A stretch of DNA of 64,000 nt, from positions 3,216,053-3,280,052 of the forward strand of contig JANAVB010009599.1 of NCBI GenBank assembly GCA_029216955.1. The letters run 5' to 3'. The first letter of the stretch is position 1; every line of letters starts with the position of its first letter. The position numbers and the translations under genes are program-made. Origin of the DNA: Iris pallida. Taxonomy: Eukaryota > Streptophyta > Magnoliopsida > Asparagales > Iridaceae. Positions 32,800 through 44,495 of the stretch are shown here, one piece after another. Under the pieces are notes generated by a model. The model saw only the letters and a list, made by a program, of their open reading frames with translations, was not told the origin of the DNA and ran no database searches.

Positions 32800-33184
32800 T
32801 TGAACGCACTTACAACTGCATCATTGATGATTCAACTCCTGGTACAATTGCTTTTCTTCCCAGCTTCTTCATTTCCTCTTTAGGCAGTATAATCTCCAGT
32901 CCAAGCTTCTCTATGTCTTCCAGCAAATGCCGCTCCTTGGTCAAAAACATCGCCATCGGGTATCGACTAAGTGCATCTGCAACAACATTAGCCTTACCCG
33001 GATGGTACTGCAGGTCGATGTTGAAATATTTTATCAGCTCTAGCCATCGTCTCTGTCGCATGTTCAGCTCCTTCTGAGTGAAAACATATTTAAGACTTTT
33101 GTGGCCTGTAAATATTTCTACTCTCTCTCCATAGAGGTAATGCTTCCACAGCTTCAGTGCAAAAATAACTGCTGCAAGCTCCAA
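32800..33184 (-). pseudogene. RNase H end of nested Tekay-like element
   Basis: [18 protein letters not shown] (Glu) and [11 protein letters not shown], where the catalytic Asp of FTDHKSLKY is Gly, followed by [17 protein letters not shown] frameshift near 33186 separates it from the upstream RT part and a TGA or frameshift from integrase. The changed catalytic residue would abolish activity. Confidence 0.8.
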
Positions 33185-33189
33185 ACATG

Positions 33190-34435
33190 CGTGGGATAGT
33201 TCTTCTCATGAGTCCATAATTGCCTAGATACGTAAGCAATTACTTTTTCGTGTTGTTGAATAACACAACCCAATCCTTTACCAGAAGCATTATTGAAGAT
33301 TAAGAAACCGCCGGTACCTGCGGGTAGCGCAAGTATCGGTGCCGTTGTAAGTCTCTTCTTCAGTTGCTCAAATGATGACTGGCAAGCTTCAGTCCACACA
33401 AATTCTTCGTTCTTCCTTGTGAGCTTCGTCATTGGCTCAGCAATCCTGGCGAAGTCCTTCACAAATTTTTGGTAGTAGCCAGCTAAGCACAAAAAACTTC
33501 TGATTTCAGCAACTGAACTTGGTGTACCCCACTTCTCAATAGCAGCTATCTTCTTTGGATCTACCAAAATTCCTTCTCTTGTGACAACATGGCCTAGAAA
33601 ATCCACCTTGTCTAAGAAGAATTCACATTTAGATAGCTTACTATAGAGCTTCTCCTTCCTTAAGGTTCCCAAAACTTTTCTCAGGTGCTCTTCATGCTCT
33701 TCTTCGGTCTTCGAGTAGATCAGGATGTCATCGATGAAGACAACAACAAACTGATCCAGATATTCATAGAAGACCTTGTTCATAAGGTTCATGAATACTG
33801 CAGGGGCATTCGTCAATCCAAACGGCATGACCAAAAAATTCATACTGACCATATTTGGTGTTGAACACCGTCTTTGGAATATCCTCATTCCTGATCTTGA
33901 TTTGATGGTAGCCAGATCGAATGTCTATCTTCGAGAATACCTTAGCTCTACTTATTTGATCAAACAGGTCATCGATCCGGGACAGAGGGTACTTGTTCTT
34001 GATGGTGATGTTGTTCAACGCCCGGTAGTCGATGCACATCCACACAGTCCCGTCCTTCTTGGGCACGAACAAGACAGGTGCTCCCCAGGGTGAGGCTCTA
34101 TCTCTGATAAATCTAAGGGCCTTCAGCTCATTGATCTGGTCCTTCATTTCCTTGGCCTTCTTAGGGTTGACTCTGTAGCATCCCCAAAAAATAGGGACAG
34201 AGCCGGAAACTAGTTCGATGGTAAATTCTACATCTCGATCTGGGGGTAATCCTGGAAGACTATCATGGAAGATGTCCATGAATTCCGCTATGATAGGATG
34301 AGGAGGTCCAGATTCTTCGGTGATAGAGGAGTAAGTAATACCCTCCATATCTTCCGGATCTCGAGAGATTTCAAACTTTGGCTCTCCAGGTGGGCTGAAG
34401 ACTACACATCCTTTGTGACAATCTATCAGCGCATG
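33190..34435 (-). pseudogene. Reverse transcriptase of nested Tekay-like element
   Basis: Two frames. The first (to about 33850) has [46 protein letters not shown] and [12 protein letters not shown]; a frameshift near 33840 is followed by [13 protein letters not shown] and the catalytic FIDD box ([12 protein letters not shown]), [11 protein letters not shown], and RNase H start [14 protein letters not shown] where the usual first Asp is Asn. The N-terminal side reads [15 protein letters not shown] after a stop at 34436-34438. Confidence 0.88.
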
Positions 34436-34800
34436 CTACTTACTTAACCAGTCCATTCCTAGGACTACATCATAGTTAGGTAAGGGCATCACAACTAAGG
34501 GTGCTAAGAATTTGTATCCTGAGATAGTTATAGGGTAGTTACAGGTCTCAGTGATGGGTATGGGTCCACCACCAGTCATAACTCTACATATCTTCTTGCT
34601 AAATCCCATAACTAGGTGGTGTACATAGATGAATTTTGTTGCTATAAAACTGTATGATGCACCCGAATCAAATAATGCTAAAGTAGGATGTGAATGCACA
34701 TAAATGGAACCTGTGATGACATCAGCGGTAGGTTCCTGCTCTGGCGCTTGCTCATCTGCTGTTAGGGCAAAAGCTCGCCTAGTCTTCTGTTGGTGTTGCC
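34436..34800 (-). pseudogene. Protease of nested Tekay-like element
   Basis: LALFDSGASYSFIATKF gives the DSG active site; VMTGGGPIPITETC and VVLGMDWLSK follow. In frame with gag, separated from it by a stop at 34808-34810 and from RT by a stop at 34436-34438. Confidence 0.8.
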
Positions 34801-34807
34801 CAAACTG

Positions 34808-36049
34808 TTATTGCTGAGTGGGTAGGAGAGCCTTCTGTGGTGTTGTTCCAGTCTGGTTGAATGCCGTGGGACAGTCCCTCACTTGTTGGATGGCAGACCC
34901 ACAAACTAGGCAATATCCTAGCCTCTTCTTGCAGATGTTCGCCTGATGCCCTGGCCTCTTGTAGAAATTGTAGACAGGAATCTGCTTCTGAGGCACTCTG
35001 TCATTGGTCCTCGCCTGAAGGTGCTGGTGGTGGTGGTGTGAAGGCCTGTTGTTATTGTTGTGGTTGGGCCTCTTCTGGTTACTGTGGAAGTTGCTAGTTC
35101 CAAAATACTCCCTCTTTGAACGAGCAGGCTGACTCTTCTCTCTATTCTGAGCTCGTATTAAGATCCTCTCATATGTCTTGGCGCCACCTACGATCAAAGG
35201 AGTACGAATCTCTTCCCTCAGTCCATACCTGAATTTTTTAGCACGATCGGCGGGGTCGGCAACCAAGTTCTTTGCAAAGCGACTAAGTTGACCAAACTCT
35301 GCCGCATATTCACCAACCGTCATGTTCCCTTGCTTCAGATTCTGGAACTGTCTTTCTATCTCCTGTAACTCTGATGTTGGAAAGAACTTCCTGCGAAACA
35401 ACCTCTTGAAGGTGTTCCAGTCAAGCTGCCTGTCCTGGAGTCGGGGTTCATTCCGATACCAGGTGCTTGCTACATATAGCAGTTGGAGTCCCACAGCTTT
35501 AACTTGGAGGTCATCAGAAAGTCGAGCAACGCTGAGGAGACGCTCCATGCTGTCGAGCCATTCATCAGCATAAATAATTTCCTCGGTTCCTTTAAAAGGT
35601 CGAGGGCCCAGCTTCTTGAATTTCTCAATATCGCAGACTTTAGCCGGCCTTGGTTCAGATTGGGCTGCTTCTCCTCTCTCCAGTGCAGCCATAGCCAGAT
35701 TATGGGCATTCTCCATGCCCTCTCTCATAAACGCCGTCTGTTCGCTATGAGCTTCAGATTGAGTTCTCTGTGCCTCAAGCACTCCTCGTAGCAGGCCTAC
35801 GAGGTCGGTGGGGTCCACGGGCACTGGTGGGGCAGCTAGATCGGGCACTTCTGTAGGGGCTTGCTGTTCAGTCCGGGAAGATGTAGGATCTGACACTTGA
35901 GTAGTAGTGTAAAATCTACGGGGTGCTGGTGCATTATGGGGACGATCGGTCAGCTGTCTAGGTGTAGGATCCGGACTTGGTTGAGGAGGTGGGGTGTCAT
36001 CGGGTGATGACAACCCAACGCCAGCAGTGTTGGTCTTGTCTGTGGCCAT
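34808..36049 (-). CDS. gag of nested Tekay-like element
   Basis: Open frame of 413 codons from ATG 36049, 187 bases after the 5' LTR. N-terminus Pro/Thr rich; gag core from about residue 145 (FKGTEEIIYADEWLDSMERLL, STWYRNEPRLQDRQLDWNTF, VGEYAAEFGQLSRFAKNL); basic His/Asn-rich linker; zinc knuckle at about residue 380, CLVCGSAIQQVRDC, in which the His is Gln, and a degenerate upstream knuckle. It forms the capsid. It probably ended in a fused gag-pol frame, so the TAG at 34808 is likely a premature stop. Confidence 0.85.
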   Translation of the reverse strand: MATDKTNTAGVGLSSPDDTPPPQPSPDPTPRQLTDRPHNAPAPRRFYTTTQVSDPTSSRTEQQAPTEVPDLAAPPVPVDPTDLVGLLRGVLEAQRTQSEAHSEQTAFMREGMENAHNLAMAALERGEAAQSEPRPAKVCDIEKFKKLGPRPFKGTEEIIYADEWLDSMERLLSVARLSDDLQVKAVGLQLLYVASTWYRNEPRLQDRQLDWNTFKRLFRRKFFPTSELQEIERQFQNLKQGNMTVGEYAAEFGQLSRFAKNLVADPADRAKKFRYGLREEIRTPLIVGGAKTYERILIRAQNREKSQPARSKREYFGTSNFHSNQKRPNHNNNNRPSHHHHQHLQARTNDRVPQKQIPVYNFYKRPGHQANICKKRLGYCLVCGSAIQQVRDCPTAFNQTGTTPQKALLPTQQ

Positions 36050-36213
36050 ACTCTGGAAGGTTTAGGATTGCAAAACATAAGCAAGGTAGCCTACCAGTCT
36101 ATAACAAACAAAAATATTTATTTATAATATATTTCGGTCCTATGTTGTGACAAATTAATGTTCTAGTGTTCTAGATATTTCTAGATATGTTTACCTAAGT
36201 TGTTGATCAGATC

Positions 36214-36236
36214 TGCATGGGCCACCACTAAAAACA
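36214..36236 (-). other. Post-LTR motif (candidate primer region)
   Basis: Directly after the 5' LTR the minus strand reads TGTTTTTAGTGGTGGCCC followed by ATGC. The same motif with one change follows the 5' LTR of the LARD-like element (9923-9946). It starts TGG within it, as a primer site would, but I cannot match it to a tRNA. Confidence 0.45.
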
Positions 36237-39189
36237 TGTCACGTCCCGGTCCCAAATTATTAGGTCGAATTAGATCACGCCCAGCCTGCACCGTTGTGAG
36301 ACGACAGCAGTAAGCTGTATCCAATTGCAGGTAATTACAACAACACAATATATTTGTCACAACTTCTAAAATTACGAATATTAAAACTTGTCCAACAAAA
36401 GATTCATTTGATACATTTAATAAAATAAAACTGTCTTTCAATTCAAACATCAAACTAAAAAGGAAATCATCATCTAGAAAGTTAGCTCATCAGCCCCGAG
36501 ATCAAAATCGTCCGATTGGGACTCTGGCAGCACAGCTGGGTAGAGCTCAGGGTCGTAATAGCTATTAATCAATAGCTCTGCATTATCAATGGAACCTATT
36601 GGGGGTGGGGAATCCAGTCAGGAAAGGAGCAAAGTACAATTATGAAAATCTAACAATTCAACTAATAATTAGAAATTTGCAATTTAAATAGTTTGAAATA
36701 CTTGAACAATATTTTCCAACAATTTTCCACAATTGAAAATAATATGATTTGAGTATGTAATGCTTATGACCGGCTTGGGTTGTACAATAGTATCCTAGTG
36801 ATACGATACGGCTTATCCCCGTGTGAAAAGGAGTAAGCTCGCACAATTATGCAATATGAAGGTATTGGTCATAGAACACTACACTACTCCCCCAATCACA
36901 CAATCAATAACAATCAATACTCTATGAGAGAGTTTCGTGTAGCAATGTGGTTTAATCTTGCAATATTACAATTAGTAATTAAATTAAAAAATAAACATAA
37001 CCGTACTTGCCTTAGTTTATGACTGGATTGGAAAGTTGGTTCCGAAAAAGAATTCAGACTCGTCCTCGAAATCCTACAGTTGAGAATCCTGACTTAGCAT
37101 CAATGAGGAAACCATATCTAGGTGTGCTAGTTACAATCTCTAAAATTTGATCCTAGTCAAGTTTTATATTGTTACAGTCATAACACGTTTATCGATGCGA
37201 TTCAAAGTCATTAATTTAACGAAATAAAAGTCAAGTTAACATTTTATTAGGAAAATTCGCATTTTCCAACTATTTGGCAAAACTTTGTATTTTGTAATAT
37301 ATATATATATAAAAATTAGGTTTTTCTTTTAATGAGAAAACATGAAATTGTCTAAGTTACAAACTTGAAATCTTATTACTTTATTTAATGTGAGAAATCT
37401 CTTATTAATTTTCTATATTAAAATAAATATTTATTTTATTATTAACGCGTTTACCTACAATCCAACAATCCAGAAAAGAGAAGGAAAAATCTATACTACA
37501 TATTATAGGTCCACATAAAAGAAATAGAAAAACTTGGGCTTATGCCCTTATAATTTTTTTTACATAAATTAATTTAGGAATTTTTCTGCTGGTGAGTTCT
37601 GAATGCCGGGAAGCGGTCCATTCAGCAGGCCGAGACACTGCACCCAAAATACTAAGAGCAGTAATATGTTCTAAAAGAAATTATAATAAAATATATTTTA
37701 TAAAAAGAGGTCTAAGACTTGGTCATTCAAATCTCATGTTGTATTTAACTAATGGCTCAACGTCCGGAATGGCCGGTTTCGTTTGCATTTAGCTAGGGCC
37801 CGTGAACCGATATGGTCGTCGCCCGAAAATGATACAAAAAAAATCCATATTTAAAACCAACAATCAAGTTGTAATTTGTTTTGCAAACTCCGAAATTTGG
37901 AAATTGTTTTATTCAAAACTTTAATATATATATATATTCCAAAAATTTGGGCAGCACCTCCTCTATAATTGGGACAACCCAATCCTGGGAAAATGCTAAC
38001 CAACACCAATGCATATCCCGAACCAGAGATTATAAACCATAAAATATAACCAAAAGCTTTCGAACGTATCTGAAATAAAATTCGGAAAACCCAAAATAAA
38101 ATTCGAAAAACCACAGAACCAAACCAAGAAGAAAATGTTCACAGAACCATGTACTAGGTAATTTGGGAGAAATCCAAATTTAACTCGAAAATTCCGAGGA
38201 ACCACAGAAGCTACAGAATCATTCCGAAAGAAAGTTCAAAAAATTCAAAACCTTGAATCGATCCAATTCCCAAGCGGGATCGGGGACCATGTCATCATCG
38301 ACACCATGGAAGACACGGGGACATGAATTTATATCTCAATTGCCCGGCTAGAGCTCTCAGATGAAAATTAGAAAGAAAATCGAAATCCTGCAAACTCGGA
38401 ATAATCCAGAACACGCGGAGAGCACTGGAATAGCACGAACGCAACCACGGGGAGTGGATCGGAACCCATAAAGTACCGCGGACAGAGGATCAGGGCACGG
38501 GCGGTTGGATCGAGGCTCGCGAGAAGGTTGCGAACAGGAACAACAACAGTGGGAGGCTGCCGCGAGGGGGTCGGCCGGTGGCTGCGGGAATAACGACGGG
38601 GTCGGCCGCGCAGGGTCGACAGGCTCGGCGGAGGGCGCTGGCCTCAGGCGGCCGGATCACCGAGAGGGTGGGGGCTGAAAGTCGTCGAGGGGGCACAGCC
38701 AGAGAGTCGTCGAGAGGGGCACGGCCAGATCTAGGACTTGGGAATTGGGTTTTTGGGGAGAGGACTGAGTGATGGAGAGGGGTGCGTGATGGAGAATTTT
38801 AGGGGTTTCGGAAGAGGAAAGAGGAGTCGGGGGTGGCGACGGTTTTGGGAGCCGAGGGGGTCGGCTGCGGCCGTTTGGGAGCCGAGAAAAGGAAAGATTT
38901 TCCTTTGCTGGCTAATGTGAGAGAGAGAGTGAGTTAATAAGTGAGCAAAGTAAAAGAATTCTTTTTCTTTTAAAAATATAATATATGAATATATATCCTA
39001 AAATACTTAAGAATGATTTCAAAAATCGAGATTGGGTTCGGTTTCGAAAATAGTTCGAGATGGGTTCAGGACAGGTCAAACCAGACACTAAAAATACCAG
39101 GAATAATTATTTTCTAAAAATATAGTTTTCCTAAAATGATAATAATAATTTAGCAAATAAAATATTAATTAAAATTTACGGGTTTCACA
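36237..39189 (-). repeat. 5' LTR of nested Tekay-like element
   Basis: Minus strand TGTGAAACCC...GGGACGTGACA, 2953 bases, with intact TG and CA ends. In the 100 bases at the U5 end there are 11 differences from the other LTR, 10 of them transitions. Confidence 0.9.
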
Positions 39190-39194
39190 GCCCT

Positions 39195-40580
39195 GCTCCT
39201 CCGACTCCCGTCGTCTGGTCTGCCCTCTGCCAGGCTCTGGATCTGCCTTCCTCGTCAGCATCTTCGACCACTTCCTTCGCCGACGTGCTTCGTCCCGACA
39301 GAGGAGCCAAGCAGTGCATCCTCCTCTCGGACGTCCCCCTTCCAGAGATGGCATATCCCCTAGCATCCCCAATGCCCACGGTGCCTTTCACCGACCAGGA
39401 ACTGACCTCCATGGCTTCTTCATTCCCACACTCTTTCTTGCTCAAATTCTCCTCAGGCTGCCCCAACTCTTCCCGGTCCAAGAAGTCATTGCCAGTTGGC
39501 GGTTGTTGGCAAAATACAGGGTCGCCCCTTCGACCCTAGACATATTCTGGTCTACGACTCTTCCGATCTTGACCACAGGACCGTCTGGGCTAAAGGCACC
39601 AGTAGGGTAGACAACTACCAGATGAAGATAATCAAGTGGTCTAACAGCTTTAACACCAAGGAAAACTCATCAATACTTGCCGCTTGGGTGACCCTTCCCA
39701 ATCTTTCCCTCATCTGCTTCATTCCGGCAGCGCTTAAGCGTATAGCCAACTCCTTCGGGACTTACGTCGCCACGGCAGCTGAAACCGGCAACCTGACCAG
39801 AGCGCACTACGCTAAGATTTGTGTGGAACTCAACCTCACCTCTAAACCCCCAAACCAGATCATCATCGAACTAGGGAACCGCACTCACACCCAGCAAATC
39901 AACTACGTTAATCACATAATCTACTGCACTCACTGCTACTTACGCGGCCACCTCTCCAAGCATTGCTCCTGTTTTCATCCAGAACTCAAGAAGAAACCAG
40001 CGCGGAAAGAAACCCACACCAACATGGGCAAGGAGGCCCAACCACCCCTGCTCCCCCTACCAAACACCCACACCAGATTTAACTCTAGTGAAGGCAAGTC
40101 CGGCAAAGGACCCCCCTCGGACAAAACGATCATCCCCCACCTCCCAACCAAACTTCCCTTCGCCAACTAGTTCAACGCCCTCGCTTCGGATGATAACGAC
40201 CCTCCCCAGGAGATAACCCCTCCGGCGGAACCTGTAGAGGCCTCCGAGCCGAACTCAGAGGACAACAGCGACCCCCAAGGAGTCAGGGGAGCAGCCGTCG
40301 ACTCGGCGGACAACCGCGACCATGGAGCCACCATCGTCGAAGCCCTTGCCATTCTAGGGCCATAACAGGCACAACGAGGACTTCAGGTCCTTGCAGCAGG
40401 CTTTCAACTCCAGTCAGAAGGAGACCAGATTGGGACCATCGCCGACACCATCGCCATCCCTCAAGGAGAACCCGTGCTGGATTTCGCAGAAGAATTGGTG
40501 GACCATCCTGAAATCTCTCTTCCAAACCTTCTAGAGGATCCCACAATAAGTACAGCCACCACCTCTACCAGGAAACTAGA
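39195..40580 (+). pseudogene. LINE ORF1 (DUF4283 plus CCHC knuckle)
   Basis: ORF1 proteins bind the LINE RNA. The frame enters from the left arm (PPTPVVWSALCQALDLP), continues SFADVLRPDRGAKQ and a DUF4283-like part, shifts frame near 39490, then reads GRPFDPRHILVYDSS, NSSILAAWVTLPNLSLICF, LKRIANSFGTYVATA and the knuckle CTHCYLRGHLSKHC (C-x2-C-x4-H-x4-C). Lys-rich then acidic tail; TAG at 40168-40170 and a further acidic stretch in the same frame to about 40364. Confidence 0.8.
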
Positions 40581-40663
40581 ATAAAAAGGCGCTGCTGAGA
40601 CCCGACCATGCTCACCAGGTTCGTAGCCAAAGGGGCCAAACAACCATCCCCTAACCGTCATTA

Positions 40664-41400
40664 ATGCTGAACATCCTCTCCTGGAATGTTCGCGGTCTGG
40701 CGAACAAACCAACCAAAAGGAGAATTACCAGCCTGAAGAAAATTCACAAGATCAACATTTTGATCATTCTCGAACCCAAAATCCCTTACAAGAGTATCAA
40801 ATCCATCCAGCTGCAGTTAGGCTTCTACTCAGCTATTGCGGGCAGATACGACATTTGGATCCTCTGCTCAGAGGACGTTAAGATCGGAATCATTCAGGAG
40901 TCCAGTCAAGCCTTTATTTGCTGGATGGAACACCCTTCGATCCCAAAGCGCGCCATTCTTTCGACGGTTCATAGCAGCTACGACATCGCCGCAGACTCCT
41001 ATGGAACGATCTCCAGGACATCAACCACCTCTACCCTAACACCCCGTGGCTTTGCATAGGAGACTTCAATGCCATCACTTATAGAGAGGAGAAAATTGGT
41101 GGACGTCCCCCTATCCCTCGGCCATGCTAGACTTCGACAACTTCATCTTCACCTTCCACCTCTCTCCTCTTTCGTTCATCGGCAACGCATTCACCTGGTG
41201 CAACATACATGAAGGCGGTCGACGGCAATACTCCCGCCTAGACCGGGCCCTTACGAATGCCCAATGGCATGGGATGGGAACCACGTCCAAGCTGTCCCAC
41301 CTCAATGCTACCGAATCAGATCATGCTCTCCTGCTTCTTAGCATTTCTAGCAATCCCAACCAGTCCACTAAGAGCTTCCAATTCCTGGACTTCTAGAGCA
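40664..41400 (+). pseudogene. LINE ORF2: endonuclease
   Basis: AP-like endonuclease nicks the target. ATG 40664 opens LNILSWNVRGLANKPTKRR; a frameshift near 40970 moves to the frame with PWLCIGDFNAITYREEK; another near 41120 leads to SFIGNAFTWCNIHEGG, SRLDRALTNAQW and ATESDHALLLL, the usual motifs. Ends at TAG 41394-41396. Confidence 0.82.
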
Positions 41401-43260
41401 AGCACCCCCAATTCTTGGGTGTTATTACAGAAGCCTGGAATCGCGTAGACTCTACCGACCCCCTTACTCGAATTGCCTTTAGACTCAAGGCAATGAGGAG
41501 AGCTCTAGCGGTCTGGAGCAAACAAGCCTATGGAAATATTTTCCAAGCCATTCGGGAAGCTGAGCACTATGTTACCTGCACCAAAGCCAGATTCATGACT
41601 GATCGTTCACTGGCAACCAAAAATACCCTTAATCTCACTAAAGCTATCCTCAAATTCAGAATTAAAGTCGAGACCGATTTCTGGAAGCAGAAAGTGAGAC
41701 TTCGATGGGACAGCGAAGGAGATAAAAACTCGAGTTACTTCTATGCCTGCGTCAATGGGCGTAGACAGTAACTTACTATCCACCAGATAGCTGACGACAA
41801 CGGGACCAACATCACCGACCAAAAAGGTACCCAAGCGGAGGCTGCGCAGTTCTATTACCGACTGTTCTCTAAGGAATCGGTCATCAGAGAACAAATTCCT
41901 GGCTGAGATTCCCCACCTCATCAGCGACACCGACAACATCCAGTTATACCAGCCCTCATCCGAGCAAGAGGTTAAAGATGTCGTCTGGGCCCTTGATGAA
42001 CATAGTGCGCCCGACCTAGACGGGTTTTCCGGGGTCTTCTTTCGCTCTTGCTGGGATATTATCAAGGAGGATCTCATCGAGGCGGTTAATGCCTTCCTCC
42101 AAAGAACGACTTATCCCAGAGCCATCTCGAGAACAAACCTGATCCTCATCCCGAAGAAAGATAACCTGGAGACATTCCACGATTTCTGTCCAATCAGACT
42201 TTGCACTTTCACCAACAAAATCATCTCCAAGATCATCGTGTCCCGTACGCCCGGTCTTCTCCCCAAGATCATCTCGGAGGAGCAGAACGGCTTCGTCCAG
42301 AGGAGAAACATTCAAGACAACATCATGCTAGCCCAAGAACTTATTACATACATGAAGTTCCAAGCCAGATGGGGCAACATAGCTATCAAGTTGGACATGG
42401 AAAAAGCTTACGACAGACTGGACTGGCAATTCATGATCTGGGCATACAGGGCCTTCAAATTTTCTGAAAACTGGACCAACACTGTGTGGAGATCGATCAG
42501 CAACTCCTAGTTCTCCACGGTCATCAACGGGCAGACCGACGGCTTTTTCAAATCCAGCCGCGATGTCCGACAAGGCGATCCTCTCTTGTCCACCATCTTC
42601 ATCATTACCGCGGACGCCTTGACCAGAAACCTTAACAAGATGAAGAGAACCCGCAACTTTTACCACTATCATACCGCCAGCGGTTGCCCGATTGTCACCC
42701 ACCTAGCCTTTGCCGATGACATCCTTATCTTCTCCTCCGGGGACACCGGGTCCGTCGAGGTGGTCCACAGCACCCTCCAGAAATATGCCAGGTGCTCAGG
42801 CTAGAAAGTCAACACGGAGAAAAGTGTTATTTACACCCACCACAACATCGAGAGAGATAACATGACGAGCCTCTCTAACACCTCCTCATTCCCCATCAAA
42901 CATCCCCCATTCTACTACTTGGGATGCACCCTAGTTTATGGTAAATACAACGCCATCATTTTTGAGGACCTGATCAGACGTATCAAGAATAAACTCGAGG
43001 GATGGTATAACGCTACCCGATCCCCGGGTGGTAAGATGATCCTCATCAATCACGTTCTCACTTCTATTCCCATCTATACCTGGCGGCGTGCTCCCCACCG
43101 AAGAAAGTGCTCTCCTCGATCGAAAGCATCCTTAGCAAATTCTTTTGGGGCCATCAAGGAGGCAAAGACAAGCATCATTGGGCCAGCTGGGACACTATGG
43201 CTTGCTCCACCGGGGAGGGGAGCTGGGATTCAATAAACTGTCCCATATCGTCAATGCCTT
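41401..43260 (+). pseudogene. LINE ORF2: reverse transcriptase
   Basis: A linker (WNRVDSTDPLTRIAFRLKAM, WDSEGDKNSSYFYACVNGRR) then RT: FVQRRNIQDNIMLAQEL, IAIKLDMEKAYDRLDW, SRDVRQGDPLL and the catalytic box LAFADDILIF near 42710, then YLGCTLVYGKYN and KLEGWYNATRSPGGKM. In-frame stops at about 41769, 42508 and 42804 plus frameshifts break it. RQGDPLS is changed to RQGDPLL. Confidence 0.87.
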
Positions 43261-44143
43261 CTCGATAAAGCTGTGGTGGAAGCTTCGCACAAGTCACAAC
43301 CTATGGACCAGGTTCATGAAGGCCAGATACTATAAGCACATCCACCCGTCGACGGCCATCTCGAACAGTAGATCCTCTGCGGCCTGGCGTCGCATTCTTA
43401 TCGGTCGGTCACTCGCATAACCCATTATTCGTCTACACTTAGGCGACGAAAGCTCCTCGCATTTTTTGGAACGTTGGGTTAGCACCACCTTACTTCCCAA
43501 TCTTTCTGTCGGCCCTAGGCACACCACTATCAAGGACATGAGGGACCTCTCTGATAACAACTGGAACTAGAACAAGATTCGAGAATAGGCTGGTTCAGAG
43601 GTGGTAGACATGATCCATCATAGCGGATTGACGATCGGAACGGAAGCGGATGAGATCAGATGGTCGGCCAATGCTTCAGGATCATTCTCGATAAAATTGG
43701 CTAGATGTGTGACTCAAGGCCAGTTGACGCCATCCCCCACTATGGCGTCTTTCTGGCAGACTTGTATCCCCAAGAAGTGGTCCTTCCTCATATGGAGAGC
43801 CCTGCGCAACATCCTTCCTACTGACGATTTGTTCAACACCATAGGGTTCAGCCTTACGTCTGCATGCACATGCTGCTCTGAACGTCAGACGAAAACAGTC
43901 GACAACATCTTCTGTCAAGGGGACCTTCCTGTCAAGGTTTGGAGAGTGCTGTCCCAGCGCTGTGGAACGGCTATGGGGGGCGACAGCTTCTCCGACCGAG
44001 CTAAGGCATGGGCATCAGTTTCCCATGGCCACCAGATTATAGCAGCTGTCGCTACTTGGGTTATCTGGAAAAATCGTAACAAAGCGAGATACGAAGGCTA
44101 CCAGTACACCGTAAACCAACTCATATTGGAGACAGTTTGCTAG
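43261..44143 (+). pseudogene. LINE ORF2: C-terminal zf-RVT region
   Basis: After a frameshift the sequence reads FSIKLWWKLRTSHNLWTRFM, then in another frame WQTCIPKKWSFLIWRALRN, LPTDDLF and CTCCSERQTKTVDNIFCQG, the pattern of the zf-RVT domain (Cys cluster with a usual HxxxC partly lost). It ends at TAG 44141-44143 after VIWKNRNKARYEG. Confidence 0.75.
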
Positions 44144-44320
44144 TGTCGGAAACGCAGATCCCTATGCATGCATAGCCAGCCAGTCTTCTGGGACTCTCTT
44201 CTTCTCCCAGCTTAATTGTTTTGTCTCACGTTCTCTCTTTTGTTAGTATACGTGTATAGGCTTCGGCATTTTGCGCCTAGTGGTATACTTGTACAGTTTT
44301 CGACTGTTTCGACCTTACTG

Positions 44321-44326
44321 AATAAA
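44321..44326 (+). terminator. LINE poly(A) signal
   Basis: AATAAA about 180 bases after the ORF2 stop and 16 bases before the AT-rich tail. Confidence 0.6.
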
Positions 44327-44341
44327 ACGGGTCCTTCTGAA

Positions 44342-44342
44342 A

Positions 44343-44414
<72 letters not shown>

Positions 44415-44495
44415 AAAAAGAAAAAAAAAATATATATATATATATATATAAAATATATATATATATATATAAAATATATATATATATATATATAT
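44342..44495. repeat. (AT)n tail/microsatellite
   Basis: Long AT dinucleotide runs broken by short A-rich pieces, at the 3' end of the LINE; probably grown from its poly(A) tail. Confidence 0.9.

Larger units (their letters stand above)
28340..39189 (-). mobile_element. Tekay-like chromovirus, full length, nested in LINE
   Basis: Complete structure on the minus strand: 5' LTR 36237-39189, leader, gag, protease, RT, RNase H, integrase, chromodomain, polypurine tract, 3' LTR 28340-31312. Flanking bases are GCACT (28335-28339) and GCCCT (39190-39194), a 5-base target duplication with one mismatch. The host LINE ORF1 frame is restored across the empty site. Coding parts carry three frameshifts and several stops, so it is not autonomous now. 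Confidence 0.92.
39190..44341 (+). mobile_element. LINE (L1-type), main part
   Basis: ORF1 with a DUF4283-type domain and zinc knuckle, ORF2 with endonuclease, RT and zf-RVT-type domain, then a poly(A) signal (44321-44326) and an (AT)n tail. This is the usual order of plant L1 elements. Several stops and frameshifts in both ORFs. It continues to the left of the nested Tekay-like element. Confidence 0.9.
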
